From an uncultured Faecalibacterium sp. (GTDB lineage Bacteria; Bacillota; Clostridia; Oscillospirales; Ruminococcaceae): 61,971 bases of DNA. Below, piece by piece: positions 44,775 to 53,259 of the stretch. The stretch lies in the NCBI GenBank assembly GCA_934540955.1, contig CAKTCY010000004.1, forward strand, positions 1 to 61,971. The letters run 5' to 3'. The notes under the pieces are model-generated. The model was not told where the DNA came from, searched no databases, and saw nothing but the letters and a program-made list of their open reading frames with translations. Numbering within the stretch: position 1 is the first letter of the stretch; each line of letters opens with the position of its first letter. Position numbers and translations under genes: made by a program.

Positions 44775-44802
44775 ATTAAAGCACGAATTTTGGATTTGTC
44801 AA
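44775..44802 (-). promoter_or_regulatory. Probable promoter of the trp operon
   Basis: A perfect TTGACA (44802-44797) is followed at 17-18 bases by the AT-rich TTTAATAAAG. The -10 is weak. It lies at the junction between the core trp region and the accessory DNA to the right. Confidence 0.5.
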
Positions 44803-44910
44803 TACCAAATTTTGCTTTTGGGAAAATTTTACCTACATTTGCAGTTGGTTTGGGCTTGGAAGGTGAAAAAACGGTTTGCAAAGCAAATGGAGGGGTCTTG
44901 CCCCGACAAG

Positions 44911-44982
44911 TTCTGATTGATGCAGACGGCTGTCCGGTGGTCGACCTGACATTGCAGATTGCAAAACAGTTTGATGTTCCGG
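44911..44982 (+). repeat. 72-bp direct repeat of the DUF188 gene start (copy A)
   Basis: Nearly identical to 51443-51514 (a handful of mismatches, mostly at the 5' end), in the same orientation, 6.5 kb apart. The sequence just before it (GGAGGGGTCTTGCCCCGACA) matches the inner part of R2 near 16967. Confidence 0.8.
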
Positions 44983-45941
44983 TCAAGCGTGCCTCGCTGA
45001 AAGTTTTGAATCAGGATGTGCTGCAGCGGTATGTGCTGGAAAAGCGCATTGACCGCCCCGGATTCGGAAAATTAAGCGAACCCGAACAGTATGAACTGCT
45101 CAATATTACCCGGAACGGCCTACCAACGCTTGCAGCTGTCCTGAACTTTGCGATCTATCCGCAGGGGTATCTGCCGCAGCTTGGTATTACAGCTATCGTT
45201 GTTCCCGGCACCGAAATTGGAAGCCTTGCAGAAGATTCCGCACGTTTTCTGGACAACAAGCGCATTGAAGGCACCATTGCAGAAATGGTCGAGGAGGCCC
45301 TTGCTTTCTGCAAGCGGAACATGAAAAACCGAACCGTCATTGCACCCGATACCGGGCTGCGCACAGATTGGACGGAGTATCCAATCAATGCTCTGCGTGA
45401 AATCATCCTGAATGCGCTGATCCACCGGGATTACAGCCTTTATACCGAGGGCACTCCCGTTCAGCTGGACTTTTTCTCCGACCGTGTTGAGGTGCATAGT
45501 CCGGGCTGTCTGTATGGCCGTGCTACCATTGAGCAGCTGGGTCACTCCCGCCCTGACCTACGCAATCCTGCACTGGCAGTCATGGCAGAAACCTTGACCG
45601 ATTCCGAAAACCGCTACTCTGGCATCCCCACCATCCGGCGTGAAATGGAGGCCTACGGCCTGCCAGCCCCGGTATTTGAGAACCGCCGTGATGAATTTGT
45701 GGTGACGCTTTATAACACACCGATGGCCACGGATACCACGATTTCCTCTACCAATACTGCGGATGCGCTGCTGGACTTCTGCAAAACGCCGCGCAGCCGC
45801 AAGGAAATTGCAGATTTCCTGAAGCTGAAAACGACGACCTACGCCATGCAGCGATATGTAACGCCGCTGCTGGAAAGTGGGCAGCTGAAAATGACGAATC
45901 CGGAGCATCCCGGAAGCCGCACACAGAAATACTATTTCTAA
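44911..45941 (+). pseudogene. Chimeric relic: DUF188 fragment joined to a COG2865-type regulator tail
   Basis: The open frame (from 44790 if the first ATG is used) is a mosaic. Bases 44911-44982 match codons 3-26 of the DUF188 gene at 51436 almost exactly (LIDADGCPVVDLTLQ, then IAKQFDVP). Immediately after, VKRASLKVLNQDVLQRY begins the middle of an AlbA_2/COG2865 ATP-binding transcriptional regulator. It continues through NITRNGLPTLAAVLNFAIYP, NALIHRDYS and a C-terminal winged helix (TPRSRKEIADFL). The ~150-residue N-terminal AlbA_2 domain is missing and no ribosome site is seen. It is probably not functional. Confidence 0.75.
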
Positions 45942-46026
45942 TTTTTTATATAATAAAGCCTGCCGGTTGGATACACACCCTCCTGTAAGCTCCTTATTAG
46001 GATTCAGCCTTCATCATTTTCCGAAT

Positions 46027-46851
46027 TTACACTTCGATTTCCATACCATCGTAAGCAATCAGAAAATCAAAGGTGCTTTCTACAGCCTGTCGGTAGGTTA
46101 TCAGTCCATTATGAGAAAAATGGCAGGCCACAAATTTAGTGTGTTCGTCTGCAATTTTAAGATCGAGCATCCGTTCCCTCACCAGAGCATCTCGTTCAAA
46201 ATTCATATGTCCATGGTAATCGATATGTTTTGCACCTTCCGTACAATCCAGAGACACAAGATCCAGCGGTACGTTCCGATTCGAAAGATACTGCCAGACA
46301 TCCTCTCTGAAATAATCTGTATCATGTGCGTATAAAAGGCTTTTTTCTCCGGATTCGATCAAATAAATCAGTGGATCCTTTGTTTTGTGGCAGGCGGGAA
46401 GCGGCGTGATGGAATGGTTTTTGTAGTGTATGGGGCGATACGTCACGGCATTTTTGAATATGACTCTGCCATCTTTTGTGATATAGTCATGTTCTTTCAA
46501 GTCAAATGATTCCCGGACCCCGGTGCCGCCGTAAATGGAAAGAGGAGGGATTTCTTTATCATAGAGAGCATGGTTTCCTTTGCGCATGAGAATATCATGG
46601 ACAAACAGATGGTCTGAATGGCTGTGCGTAATAAAGCATACTTCAAATGCGGACAAGTCCAAGTCATATTCCAGTGTGTGCATATAAGTGTCCGGCCCGA
46701 AGTCCAGCAGAATTTTGTCATCCACAATAGCCTGTGTCCGGGTCCGGATCTCACGACCACGCATCTTTCGCGCATACTCGCATACGCTGCAATGACAAAA
46801 AGGTGCCGGTATCCCCTCTGCGGCTGCGGTTCCCAGATATTTGATTTTCAC
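46027..46851 (-). CDS. Metallo-beta-lactamase-fold hydrolase, PhnP-like
   Basis: A 274-residue MBL-fold protein. FITHSHSDHLF (about 73-83) is the HxHxDH metal site; later ligands are in YAHDTDYF (about 173-180) and near HFSHNG. The N-terminal FCHCSVC cluster (about 18-24) is like the structural zinc site of PhnP, a cyclic phosphodiesterase. It starts with GTG, with AGAGGTG seven bases upstream. It is the last gene of the operon, 12 bases after the ABC ATPase. Its link to the transporter substrate is unknown; a phosphodiesterase role is inference. Confidence 0.75.
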   Translation of the reverse strand: MKIKYLGTAAAEGIPAPFCHCSVCEYARKMRGREIRTRTQAIVDDKILLDFGPDTYMHTLEYDLDLSAFEVCFITHSHSDHLFVHDILMRKGNHALYDKEIPPLSIYGGTGVRESFDLKEHDYITKDGRVIFKNAVTYRPIHYKNHSITPLPACHKTKDPLIYLIESGEKSLLYAHDTDYFREDVWQYLSNRNVPLDLVSLDCTEGAKHIDYHGHMNFERDALVRERMLDLKIADEHTKFVACHFSHNGLITYRQAVESTFDFLIAYDGMEIEV

Positions 46852-46863
46852 AATATAACACCT

Positions 46864-47631
46864 CTAGCAGGACACTGCAATTTTCCCAACCACGGGATCT
46901 TGAATGATCCGTATCTCCGTATGATATAGTCGGCTCAGGTTTTCCGGTGTCATGATGTTATCGACAGATCCGAATATGTGAAAGCCATGCCCCAACAATA
47001 AGGCATATCCTTTTAACTGCAACGCCTGATTGGGGTCATGCGTAATATTGATAATACTGTGTCCTTCCTTTTGAAGCTTTTTGATGAGCTGCATGACTTT
47101 CTTCTGATTTTCAAAATCCAAAGAGGCTGTAGGCTCATCAAGAAGGATCATTTCAGGATCCTGCATCAATACACGCGCAATCGAAACCATGCGTCGCTCA
47201 CCCTGTGACAGCTGGTCGAGTGGTTTTTCACATAAATGAAGACAGCCGATTCGACTCAGAATTTCCAGTGCCTGCTTTTTCTGTGCTTCTGATGGAAGCT
47301 CAAACAGTTTTGTTTGGGCTGCAGTGCCAAGCAGGATATATTCAACTGCCCTCATAGATGAATCATAATCTTCATTGGTACCCAGATACCCGATGTATCT
47401 CGACCGCTGGCGAATCGAAAGCTTCCGGACATCTGTACCATCTATTTCAATCTTCCCCTGATAGTGCAGCAGAATGTTCAACAGACATTTTGCAAAGGTC
47501 GTTTTTCCGGCACCGTTCGCTCCCATCAGGTGAAGGACTTCACCGCTCTTCATGATACCGGAAACATCAGAGAACACCGGTGCTGTGTCTTTTCTGTATG
47601 TAAAACTTACATTTTTAAACTCCAGTGTCAT
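46864..47631 (-). CDS. FecE-type ABC transporter ATP-binding protein
   Basis: A 255-residue ATPase. Walker A is MGANGAGKTTF (about 36-46), the signature is LSQGERR near 143, Walker B is MILLDEPTAS and the switch histidine is in NITHDPN. It is of the iron-siderophore/B12 family but has divergent loops. The ATG at 47631 overlaps the end of the permease gene by 17 bases and has AGGAGAG nine bases upstream. Confidence 0.85.
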   Translation of the reverse strand: MTLEFKNVSFTYRKDTAPVFSDVSGIMKSGEVLHLMGANGAGKTTFAKCLLNILLHYQGKIEIDGTDVRKLSIRQRSRYIGYLGTNEDYDSSMRAVEYILLGTAAQTKLFELPSEAQKKQALEILSRIGCLHLCEKPLDQLSQGERRMVSIARVLMQDPEMILLDEPTASLDFENQKKVMQLIKKLQKEGHSIINITHDPNQALQLKGYALLLGHGFHIFGSVDNIMTPENLSRLYHTEIRIIQDPVVGKIAVSC

Positions 47632-48643
47632 TTTGTCCGGCTCTCCTGAAAAACAGACATCCAAAGAAAACGACCAGCCCGATCATACCGGTCAGAATGC
47701 TCAAGGGGATCTCACTCGTTGAAATTTTTCGGCCAATGATATCGACAAATAGCAAAAACTCACTTCCTGCCAGACAGGAAAGTGGAAGCGTATATGCAGC
47801 ATTTTTTCCAAACAACGTCTTGATAAGGTGAGGAATCACAAGTCCAATCCAGCTGATTGTTCCCGCAACCGAAACGGCACACCCGACCAGAATCGTGGAA
47901 AGTACGATGCAGAGGATGCGGAGCTTTATAATATCGATTCCCATGCTGACGGATACGGTTTCTGCAACGCTGAAATAGTTCAGTCTCCACCGGAGAGCCA
48001 GAAGCAGCAGCATACACCCTACGATTGGAGCCATGACTGATTTCAACTGCTCTGCATGGATCGTGGAGATATCACCCATTGTCCAGTAAACGATGGATGG
48101 AAGCTGCGTTTCGGGGTTTGCCAGATATTTGATAAGCCCCAGTATCGAGTTCATGAATCCAGAGATGAGGATCCCTGAAATCGGCAGAGAAACACGCTTT
48201 TCCCCACGGAATACGCTGGATAACAGATATACCATAGCTACCGTAACAAGACCCGTAGAAAATGCCCAGAGTTGGATCGTAGTGCTGGACACTCCCTGAA
48301 TGATTCCAAGCGCAGCACCTACGCACGCTCCGGAACTTACTCCCAGAATATCCGGCGAGGCCAAATCATTTTGAAAGATCTCCTGATAACAGCACCCTGC
48401 TGTACTCAGGGCCGCACCAATCAGGATAGCACTCACTGTCCGCGGAATGCGGATATTCCACACGATCGCGGCTGCTGTGTTTGAAATTGTCCATGCTTTC
48501 CCAGTCAGCCTCCCCAGAAGTACCTGAAAGACATCGCTTCCGGAGAGGTCATTATAGTTTCCAACAGTAAGAGAGGCAACGGTCAAAAGGATAAAAAACA
48601 AAAGAAGAACGCAATAGCCAAGTTTTACTCTGCGCTCATGCAT
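47615..48643 (-). CDS. FecCD-family ABC permease
   Basis: A 342-residue membrane protein with about nine or ten helices. RIPRTVSAILIGAALSTAGCCYQ (split near residues 62-84), LGVSSGACVGAALG and GTISWIGLVIPHL are family hallmarks of siderophore, haem and cobalamin permeases. It probably works as a homodimer because only one permease gene is present. It overlaps the binding-protein gene by eight bases. AAAGGA precedes the ATG at 48643. Confidence 0.88.
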   Translation of the reverse strand: MHERRVKLGYCVLLLFFILLTVASLTVGNYNDLSGSDVFQVLLGRLTGKAWTISNTAAAIVWNIRIPRTVSAILIGAALSTAGCCYQEIFQNDLASPDILGVSSGACVGAALGIIQGVSSTTIQLWAFSTGLVTVAMVYLLSSVFRGEKRVSLPISGILISGFMNSILGLIKYLANPETQLPSIVYWTMGDISTIHAEQLKSVMAPIVGCMLLLLALRWRLNYFSVAETVSVSMGIDIIKLRILCIVLSTILVGCAVSVAGTISWIGLVIPHLIKTLFGKNAAYTLPLSCLAGSEFLLFVDIIGRKISTSEIPLSILTGMIGLVVFFGCLFFRRAGQNDTGV

Positions 48644-49727
48644 CAGGAATATCTTCCTTTCCGTTTGGAGCCAGACCGTTAACGATATACGAGACCTGCT
48701 CATCTGTCAGGATATAATCGGTAAATTCCTGATAAAAATCTTTAACCGCCTTATTTATGTCAAAGGAATAATATTCCGGATACGCCACACTGGCCGTCCA
48801 CGGAATCATCAGAGCAAACTCTGCACCAAAACGGTCAAAGGGCGATATCCCGTAGGGCACCGTATAAATACGGCCCTCTTTGACAGCACGGATGTTTTTC
48901 CATTCCTCAGTATTGCGCAGTTCCTCTGCAAGCCGATGCTGATATCGACCGCCGATCACAATAATGGAAGGATCTTTGGCGAGAATTGCTTCCGCATCTA
49001 CGACTGTTTCAGAGGATGTCAGCAGATCCGATGTTGCAAAGTTGACGTCGGCTGCCTCTGCCCATGCTTCATTCATCGTTCCCCCGCCTGCTGTCTTATA
49101 CAAGCCTTTATTGTTGTTTCCGTGAATATAATAAAGTATCTCTTTCTCTTGAACCTTTTCCTGCAGTGCCGCTTTTACACTTTCTATGTTGTTTTCAAGA
49201 TAATCGAGATACTTCTGGCACTTCTGTGCATATTCATCCGGGACAATTTCAGCCAATGTAGAAATAGTCTGTTTCATTTCGTCCACAGAATAATAAGAAA
49301 AGGTCACAGCGGGAATCCCTTTGCTCCTCCAGTCTGCTGCAACGTCTGCTTCCGTTGTCAGTACAACGTCTGCATCCAGATTCAGAATGGATTCGGCGGC
49401 TTCTTCGTTGCTGCAGGATGGGATTTCCTGAAGTCTCGGATACATTTCTACAGCCCATGACTGCTCTTTTGAATCATCAGAAACACCAACGAGCAGGTCG
49501 CCCATTCCCAGCGTGACAAGCAGCTGTGTTCCGGAAGGCCATACACAGACGATCCTCCGACAGTTTTTCGGCACCTCCAGCTCCGTTCCGGAACTGTCCA
49601 CGATGGTTACGCTTTCTTTTATTGGAGCCGCCGTATCGGCTCCAGATGATGCGCTCTGCTTTACTGTACAAGCAGACAGACAGACCACCAGGATGACCGC
49701 CAGAAAACCACTTATAAGTCTTTTCAT
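48636..49727 (-). CDS. Periplasmic-type binding lipoprotein of an iron/siderophore ABC transporter
   Basis: A 363-residue lipoprotein. MKRL, a hydrophobic core and CLSAC form a type II signal peptide with lipidated cysteine near residue 20. Two lobes follow: VPKNCRRIVCVWPSGTQLLVTLG in the first (written here only as its start VPKNCRRIVCV), and DPSIIVIGGRYQHR in the second, joined by a long helix. This is class III SBP architecture (FhuD/BtuF-like). Ligand residues of a known siderophore or cobalamin binder were not identified, so the cargo is open. It overlaps the upstream kinase gene by four bases. Confidence 0.85.
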   Translation of the reverse strand: MKRLISGFLAVILVVCLSACTVKQSASSGADTAAPIKESVTIVDSSGTELEVPKNCRRIVCVWPSGTQLLVTLGMGDLLVGVSDDSKEQSWAVEMYPRLQEIPSCSNEEAAESILNLDADVVLTTEADVAADWRSKGIPAVTFSYYSVDEMKQTISTLAEIVPDEYAQKCQKYLDYLENNIESVKAALQEKVQEKEILYYIHGNNNKGLYKTAGGGTMNEAWAEAADVNFATSDLLTSSETVVDAEAILAKDPSIIVIGGRYQHRLAEELRNTEEWKNIRAVKEGRIYTVPYGISPFDRFGAEFALMIPWTASVAYPEYYSFDINKAVKDFYQEFTDYILTDEQVSYIVNGLAPNGKEDIPDA

Positions 49728-50326
49728 TTTTTGTCACTCTCCATCTCTGTGCAAATAAATTCCATGATGTGCCTTATGATCAAATCAAAGTTCTGCTCGA
49801 TTTGATCTGTAGAGACCTTCAAAATTGCATCTCCATACACAGTCTCCGTCACGTCCTGCTGGATTTTGATGACATCCTCTGGTTTCAAAACCGGATGAAA
49901 ATGGCTCTTTGGTGTAATGGGAAAAACATCCAGTGTATAAAGCGCCGGATGTCGATTTTGCGTTCGGATTCGGTCATTATACCGCTTTGCCAAAATCAAT
50001 GGTTCTGCCGTCAATTCGATACAAATCACTTTGCAGGTGGGAGCATTTGCTCTTAACTGTCGGATGGTGTCAAAATTTTTGAAATTGTTGTCAACGATCA
50101 GGCTTTTACCATTTTGCAGGTGCTCTGCAATGGCATGATACATTTTCTCTTCACCCTGCAGGCTGAGCTTTTTCTTTTCCGTATGGTTTTGAAAACCATA
50201 CTGTTCAAACAGTCTGATTTTAAACGCATCCTTCGAGACCCTATCTATTTTAAGCTTTTCGGAGAGCACCGCTGCAATGGAACTTTTTCCACTCGCAGGA
50301 GCACCGGTCAGCAGGATCAATGTCAT
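49724..50326 (-). CDS. Small P-loop kinase (AAA_33 / zeta-like)
   Basis: A 200-residue nucleotide-binding kinase. LLTGAPASGKSSIAAVL (about 4-20) is the Walker A loop. DRVSKDAFK, LIVDNNFKN and RYNDRIRTQNRHP (a lid with several arginines) fit small-molecule kinases such as AAA_33 proteins. Being first in an operon with a metal/siderophore-type transporter and an MBL hydrolase suggests it phosphorylates an imported compound (inference). GGAGGG fits the ATG at 50326 rather than the one at 50347. Confidence 0.75.
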   Translation of the reverse strand: MTLILLTGAPASGKSSIAAVLSEKLKIDRVSKDAFKIRLFEQYGFQNHTEKKKLSLQGEEKMYHAIAEHLQNGKSLIVDNNFKNFDTIRQLRANAPTCKVICIELTAEPLILAKRYNDRIRTQNRHPALYTLDVFPITPKSHFHPVLKPEDVIKIQQDVTETVYGDAILKVSTDQIEQNFDLIIRHIMEFICTEMESDKK

Positions 50327-50358
50327 ATAAAGTATTCCCTCCGACATAATTTGCTTTT

Positions 50359-50387
50359 AGTATATCTGCTTCACATCATAAAATCAA
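50359..50387 (-). promoter_or_regulatory. Promoter of the kinase-transporter-MBL operon
   Basis: TTGATT (50387-50382), 17-base spacer, TATACT (50364-50359) on the minus strand, 33 bases before the start. Confidence 0.6.
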
Positions 50388-50389
50388 CT

Positions 50390-50690
50390 TATTTCTGTGA
50401 GAAAAAATCTCCGGTTTGCAATGCGAATGAAAAGTTTCTCGATTGCTTTCGCAAAACAACAACCACGTCAAGCAGTTCCTTCGTGCGAACAAAGGCTAAA
50501 TTCTCACACAGAATTAAAATTCTGCTGTGTTCTTTTGCTTGTTGGAATGCAAGCCCAATCCACGCGATCATCACGGTTCCATGATGGCTGCGCACTCCTG
50601 CGGAGTGCCGAAAGAGCGTTTTGCAAAAACGCGAAGCCCGCATCCAACGGATGCAGTTCAAGGGTTTTGGATTTCCCAACAAGCATTTTG
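50390..50690. other. Palindrome-rich non-coding stretch
   Basis: About 300 bases with a string of short perfect stems: GCACTC/GAGTGC near 50590, AGCGTTTT/AAAACGC near 50613, and GCATCC/GGATGC near 50640. Open frames cross it on both strands but have no ribosome sites or recognisable protein. It may be another dispersed repeat of this genome or a decayed gene. Confidence 0.35.
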
Positions 50691-50692
50691 AA

Positions 50693-50721
50693 TTGCAAAA
50701 TGATTTTTCAGTTGCTATACT
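50693..50721 (+). promoter_or_regulatory. Promoter of the esterase-DUF188 operon
   Basis: TTGCAA (50693-50698), 17-base spacer, TATACT (50716-50721) with TG one base upstream. Confidence 0.65.
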
Positions 50722-50755
50722 GGGCTTATCAAAGTTTTTTCGGGAGGACGCCGCA

Positions 50756-51439
50756 GTGACTGCACAGACAATGCAAATCGGGAACAGACCTTGCCGTATT
50801 TACGGTGAAGCCAATGCAGAATACCTGCTGCTCCAAATGACCGGCGAGCACGAGCTGCAAAGCATGGAAAGCGAGGTTACCGCTATTGCACAGAGTGCGC
50901 ACCACTTTCTGTTTGCGGCCGTACCCGTGGAAAGCTGGAACGATGCACTTTCTCCGTGGAAGTCTCCTGCCGTGTGGGGGAAGCAGGGTTTCGGTGGCAA
51001 TGCTGCGGACACCCTGCGATTTCTGACAGAGCAGGTCATTCCCACGCTGAAGCAGCAGTTTGATCTCCCGGAAAACGTTAAAATCATTCTGGGCGGCTAC
51101 TCGCTGGCCGGGCTGTTTACACTGTGGGCATCCACCCAGACAAATTTGTTCTACGGTATCGCCGCCGCTTCTCCCTCGGTGTGGTTTCCGGGCTGGATGG
51201 AGTTTGAACAGCAGCACCCGATACAGGCACAGCACATTTATCTGAGCCTTGGTGACAAGGAGGAACGCACGAAAAACGCCGTCATGGCTGTAGTGGGCGA
51301 TAACATCCGCACCCTGCACAGCCGACTTATAGAGCGTGGCGCAGACTGCACGCTTGAATGGAACAGCGGCGGGCATTTCAAAGACGCCGATTTGCGTACC
51401 GCAAGAGCATTTCAGTGGGTGATGGAGGAAAGTCGATGA
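50756..51439 (+). CDS. Alpha/beta hydrolase (esterase-like), GTG start
   Basis: A 227-residue hydrolase. The nucleophile elbow is LGGYSLAGLF (serine near 123), the acid is probably the aspartate in LGDKEER, and the histidine is in NSGGHFKD near 211. It resembles the enterochelin-esterase-like group loosely. The GTG at 50756 is chosen because GGGAGG lies eight bases upstream and a promoter fits 35 bases before; the open frame upstream crosses the promoter. Its stop overlaps the DUF188 start (ATGA). Confidence 0.75.
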   Translation: MTAQTMQIGNRPCRIYGEANAEYLLLQMTGEHELQSMESEVTAIAQSAHHFLFAAVPVESWNDALSPWKSPAVWGKQGFGGNAADTLRFLTEQVIPTLKQQFDLPENVKIILGGYSLAGLFTLWASTQTNLFYGIAAASPSVWFPGWMEFEQQHPIQAQHIYLSLGDKEERTKNAVMAVVGDNIRTLHSRLIERGADCTLEWNSGGHFKDADLRTARAFQWVMEESR

Positions 51440-51873
51440 ATATTTTGATCGATGCAGACGGCTGTCCGGTGGTCGATCTGACTTTGCAGATTGCAAAACA
51501 GTTTGATGTTCCGGGCATCATCCTGTGCGATACCTCTCACCAAATCGAGCGGGAAGGTGTGCAGACGCTGGTGTTCGATAAAGGGGCTGACAGCGTGGAC
51601 TTTGCGCTGGTGAACCGGGTAAAACCGGGGGATGTGGTCGTGACCCAGGACTACGGGCTGGCGAGTATGTGCCTTGCCAAGTGCGCCCGGGTGCTGAACC
51701 AGAACGGTCTTGAATATACTGCCGACAACATAGACGCTCTCATGCTGCGGCGGTATGAAAACAAAAAGCTCCTCCGTGCCGGAAAGCACCCCAAGGGGAG
51801 CCCAAAGCGGACGAAGGAGCAGGATGTCAGGTTTGCGGATACGCTTGAGAAGATTCTGAGCAAAAAATATTGA
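51436..51873 (+). CDS. YaiI/YqxD family protein (DUF188, UPF0178)
   Basis: A 145-residue protein with the PIN-like DUF188 pattern: ILIDADGCPV at the start, DKGADSVDFALVNRVKPGDVVVTQDYGLA (split at about 55-83) and a C-terminal GSPKRTKEQDVRFADTLEKI. It is probably a nuclease-like protein of unknown target. GGAGG lies seven bases before the ATG. A truncated copy of its first 26 codons is found 6.5 kb upstream in the relic at 44911. Confidence 0.88.
   Translation: MNILIDADGCPVVDLTLQIAKQFDVPGIILCDTSHQIEREGVQTLVFDKGADSVDFALVNRVKPGDVVVTQDYGLASMCLAKCARVLNQNGLEYTADNIDALMLRRYENKKLLRAGKHPKGSPKRTKEQDVRFADTLEKILSKKY
51443..51514 (+). repeat. 72-bp direct repeat of the DUF188 gene start (copy B, in the intact gene)
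   Basis: See copy A at 44911-44982. Together they bracket the accessory block carrying the COG2865 tail, the transporter operon and the esterase. Confidence 0.8.
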
Positions 51874-51901
51874 TACATTCTTTTTAATGGCTGGAGAACA
51901 T

Positions 51902-51933
51902 AAAAAGGCACCAGCCTGAGCTGATGCCTTTTG
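51902..51933. terminator. Bidirectional terminator between DUF188 gene and tRNA fragment
   Basis: AAAAAGGCAcCAGC pairs with GCTGaTGCCTTTT. It serves the DUF188 gene on the plus strand and the tRNA remnant on the minus strand. Confidence 0.7.
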
Positions 51934-51934
51934 T

Positions 51935-51997
51935 TGGCGGAGATGGTGGGATTCGAACCCACGTGCCCGGTTAAGGACAAAACGATTTCGAGTCTTT
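51935..51997 (-). tRNA. 3' fragment of tRNA-Ser (anticodon CGA), likely att scar
   Basis: Read on the minus strand: part of an anticodon arm with loop CTCGAAA (anticodon CGA at 51990-51988), a long variable arm as in serine tRNAs, the T arm GTGGG-TTCGAAT-CCCAC, acceptor strand CATCTCC, discriminator G and encoded CCA. The matching 5' half, which should begin GGAGATG, is absent. The anticodon stem's 5' strand has one mismatch. Integrated elements often use tRNA 3' halves as attachment sites, so this probably marks an element boundary. Confidence 0.75.
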
Positions 51998-52322
51998 GAA
52001 ATTGTTGGATGAAGCTGGTCCCTCGCGGCTGTCATTGGCAGCTGAGGGCATTTTTGTAACCTCCAAAAAGGCACGTCACACCGCAATTTGCAGGCAAAAT
52101 TCAGCCACTTTTTGCGAAATGACGTTAGAAAAAGCCTTTTTCACACGGGCCGTCAGCGGCTGCATTTCAGGTGTAGTTGTGTTAGATGTCCGTTAGAAAT
52201 ATGCAGTGCTGCCGTTGCTGTGCCAGCTCACAGCAGGCTTCCCTGTCTGAACGCAGCGTTTCCCGAAAGCCGGGAGATGCTGCGTTTTCTCTTGCCCGCT
52301 TTGGGCTGAAAGGGAAGCCGCC
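51998..52322. other. Non-coding gap at the left end of the mobile region
   Basis: About 325 bases with no supported gene. GCTGTCATTGGCAGCTGAGGG and CAGCGTTTCCCGAAAGCCGGGAGATGCTG form imperfect stems (listed by their cores: CTGTCATTGGCAG and AGCGTTTC...GATGCTG). They could belong to an origin or excision site of the mobile element next to it; nothing decisive is visible. Confidence 0.3.
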
Positions 52323-53204
52323 ATGTCAACATTCCGCGTCAATAAAAATGTCAACTACACCGTCATGAGCAACCACCACCTGCAGGATAAGAGGCTGTCC
52401 CTGAAGGCCAAGGGACTGCTGTCCTATATGCTCTCTCTGCCGGACGATTGGGATTACAGCCTGAAAGGACTGACCGTTGGTTGCAAGGATGGTCTGGACA
52501 GTGTACGCACCGCTGTTCTGGAACTGGAAGAACACGGCTACGTCCGCCGTCAGAAAGTCCGCAATGCCAAAGGGCAGATCATCGACTACGATTATCAGGT
52601 CTATGAATCGCCTGTCGAGGACGCTCCTGCCGTTCCCGGCAAGGAAGGCGAGCCGTCGGACCCGTCCGCATCCAAAAGTCCGAAAAGCCGCATGAAACCT
52701 TGTTCTTCACCATTTTTGGATTTTCCAAATTTGGCTGAGCCCAATTTGGAAAAGGCAACGCAACAAAATACTAATAAACAAAATACTAAAAGACAAAGTA
52801 CTAATCTATCAGGGCCGACAGGCGAATCCGCAGATTTTGACCAGATGGAAGCACAGGTACGGGAGGAGTTTCGGGAACGGCTGGAGATCGACACCCTTGC
52901 CCAGCGGTATGACCCCGACAAGCTGGAGGAACTGCTGGACAACATTGTAGAGATGTACTGCTGTCCACAACAGACCCAGTACATCGGCAAACAGCCGCAG
53001 ACCACCAAGGCCATCCGGCTGCGGCTGGACAAGCTGACCAGCCAGCACGTTGAGTACATCTTCGATGTGCTGTCCAACACCACCCAGCCCATCAAGAACA
53101 TCATGGCCTATCTGCGCACCACCATCCTGAACGCCCCCACCACGATGGAGCACTACTATCAGGCGCAGGGCAACTGGCTGACCGCACAGAATCGGAAGAA
53201 GTGA
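52323..53204 (+). CDS. Mobile-element helix-turn-helix / replication-initiator-type protein (DUF6017-like)
   Basis: A 293-residue protein. The first 100 residues (MSTFRVNKNVNYTVMSNHHL, KAKGLLSYMLSLPDDWDYS, then a winged helix ending RRQKVRN) match the replication-initiator-like HTH proteins carried by Firmicute integrative elements. A low-complexity linker (Asn/Thr/Gln-rich, about 140-165) leads to the C-terminal MYCC...TTKAIRLRLDKLTSQHVEY domain seen in the same proteins. AAAGGG precedes the ATG. It shows that the region derives from an integrative or conjugative element. Confidence 0.75.
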   Translation: MSTFRVNKNVNYTVMSNHHLQDKRLSLKAKGLLSYMLSLPDDWDYSLKGLTVGCKDGLDSVRTAVLELEEHGYVRRQKVRNAKGQIIDYDYQVYESPVEDAPAVPGKEGEPSDPSASKSPKSRMKPCSSPFLDFPNLAEPNLEKATQQNTNKQNTKRQSTNLSGPTGESADFDQMEAQVREEFRERLEIDTLAQRYDPDKLEELLDNIVEMYCCPQQTQYIGKQPQTTKAIRLRLDKLTSQHVEYIFDVLSNTTQPIKNIMAYLRTTILNAPTTMEHYYQAQGNWLTAQNRKK

Positions 53205-53259
53205 ACACCGTTTTCCACAAAGACCACAACACACGTTGAAAATGCAAAGGAGAATTCCC

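Noticed and set aside
44790..44910. Start of the chimeric open frame as a genuine protein N-terminus
   Set aside because: No ribosome site, overlap with the trp promoter, and the sequence near 44880 is repeat-derived.
50389..50682. 97-codon minus-strand frame
   Set aside because: No ribosome site; the region is a chain of small palindromes, and the translation has no recognisable domain. It may be a repeat.
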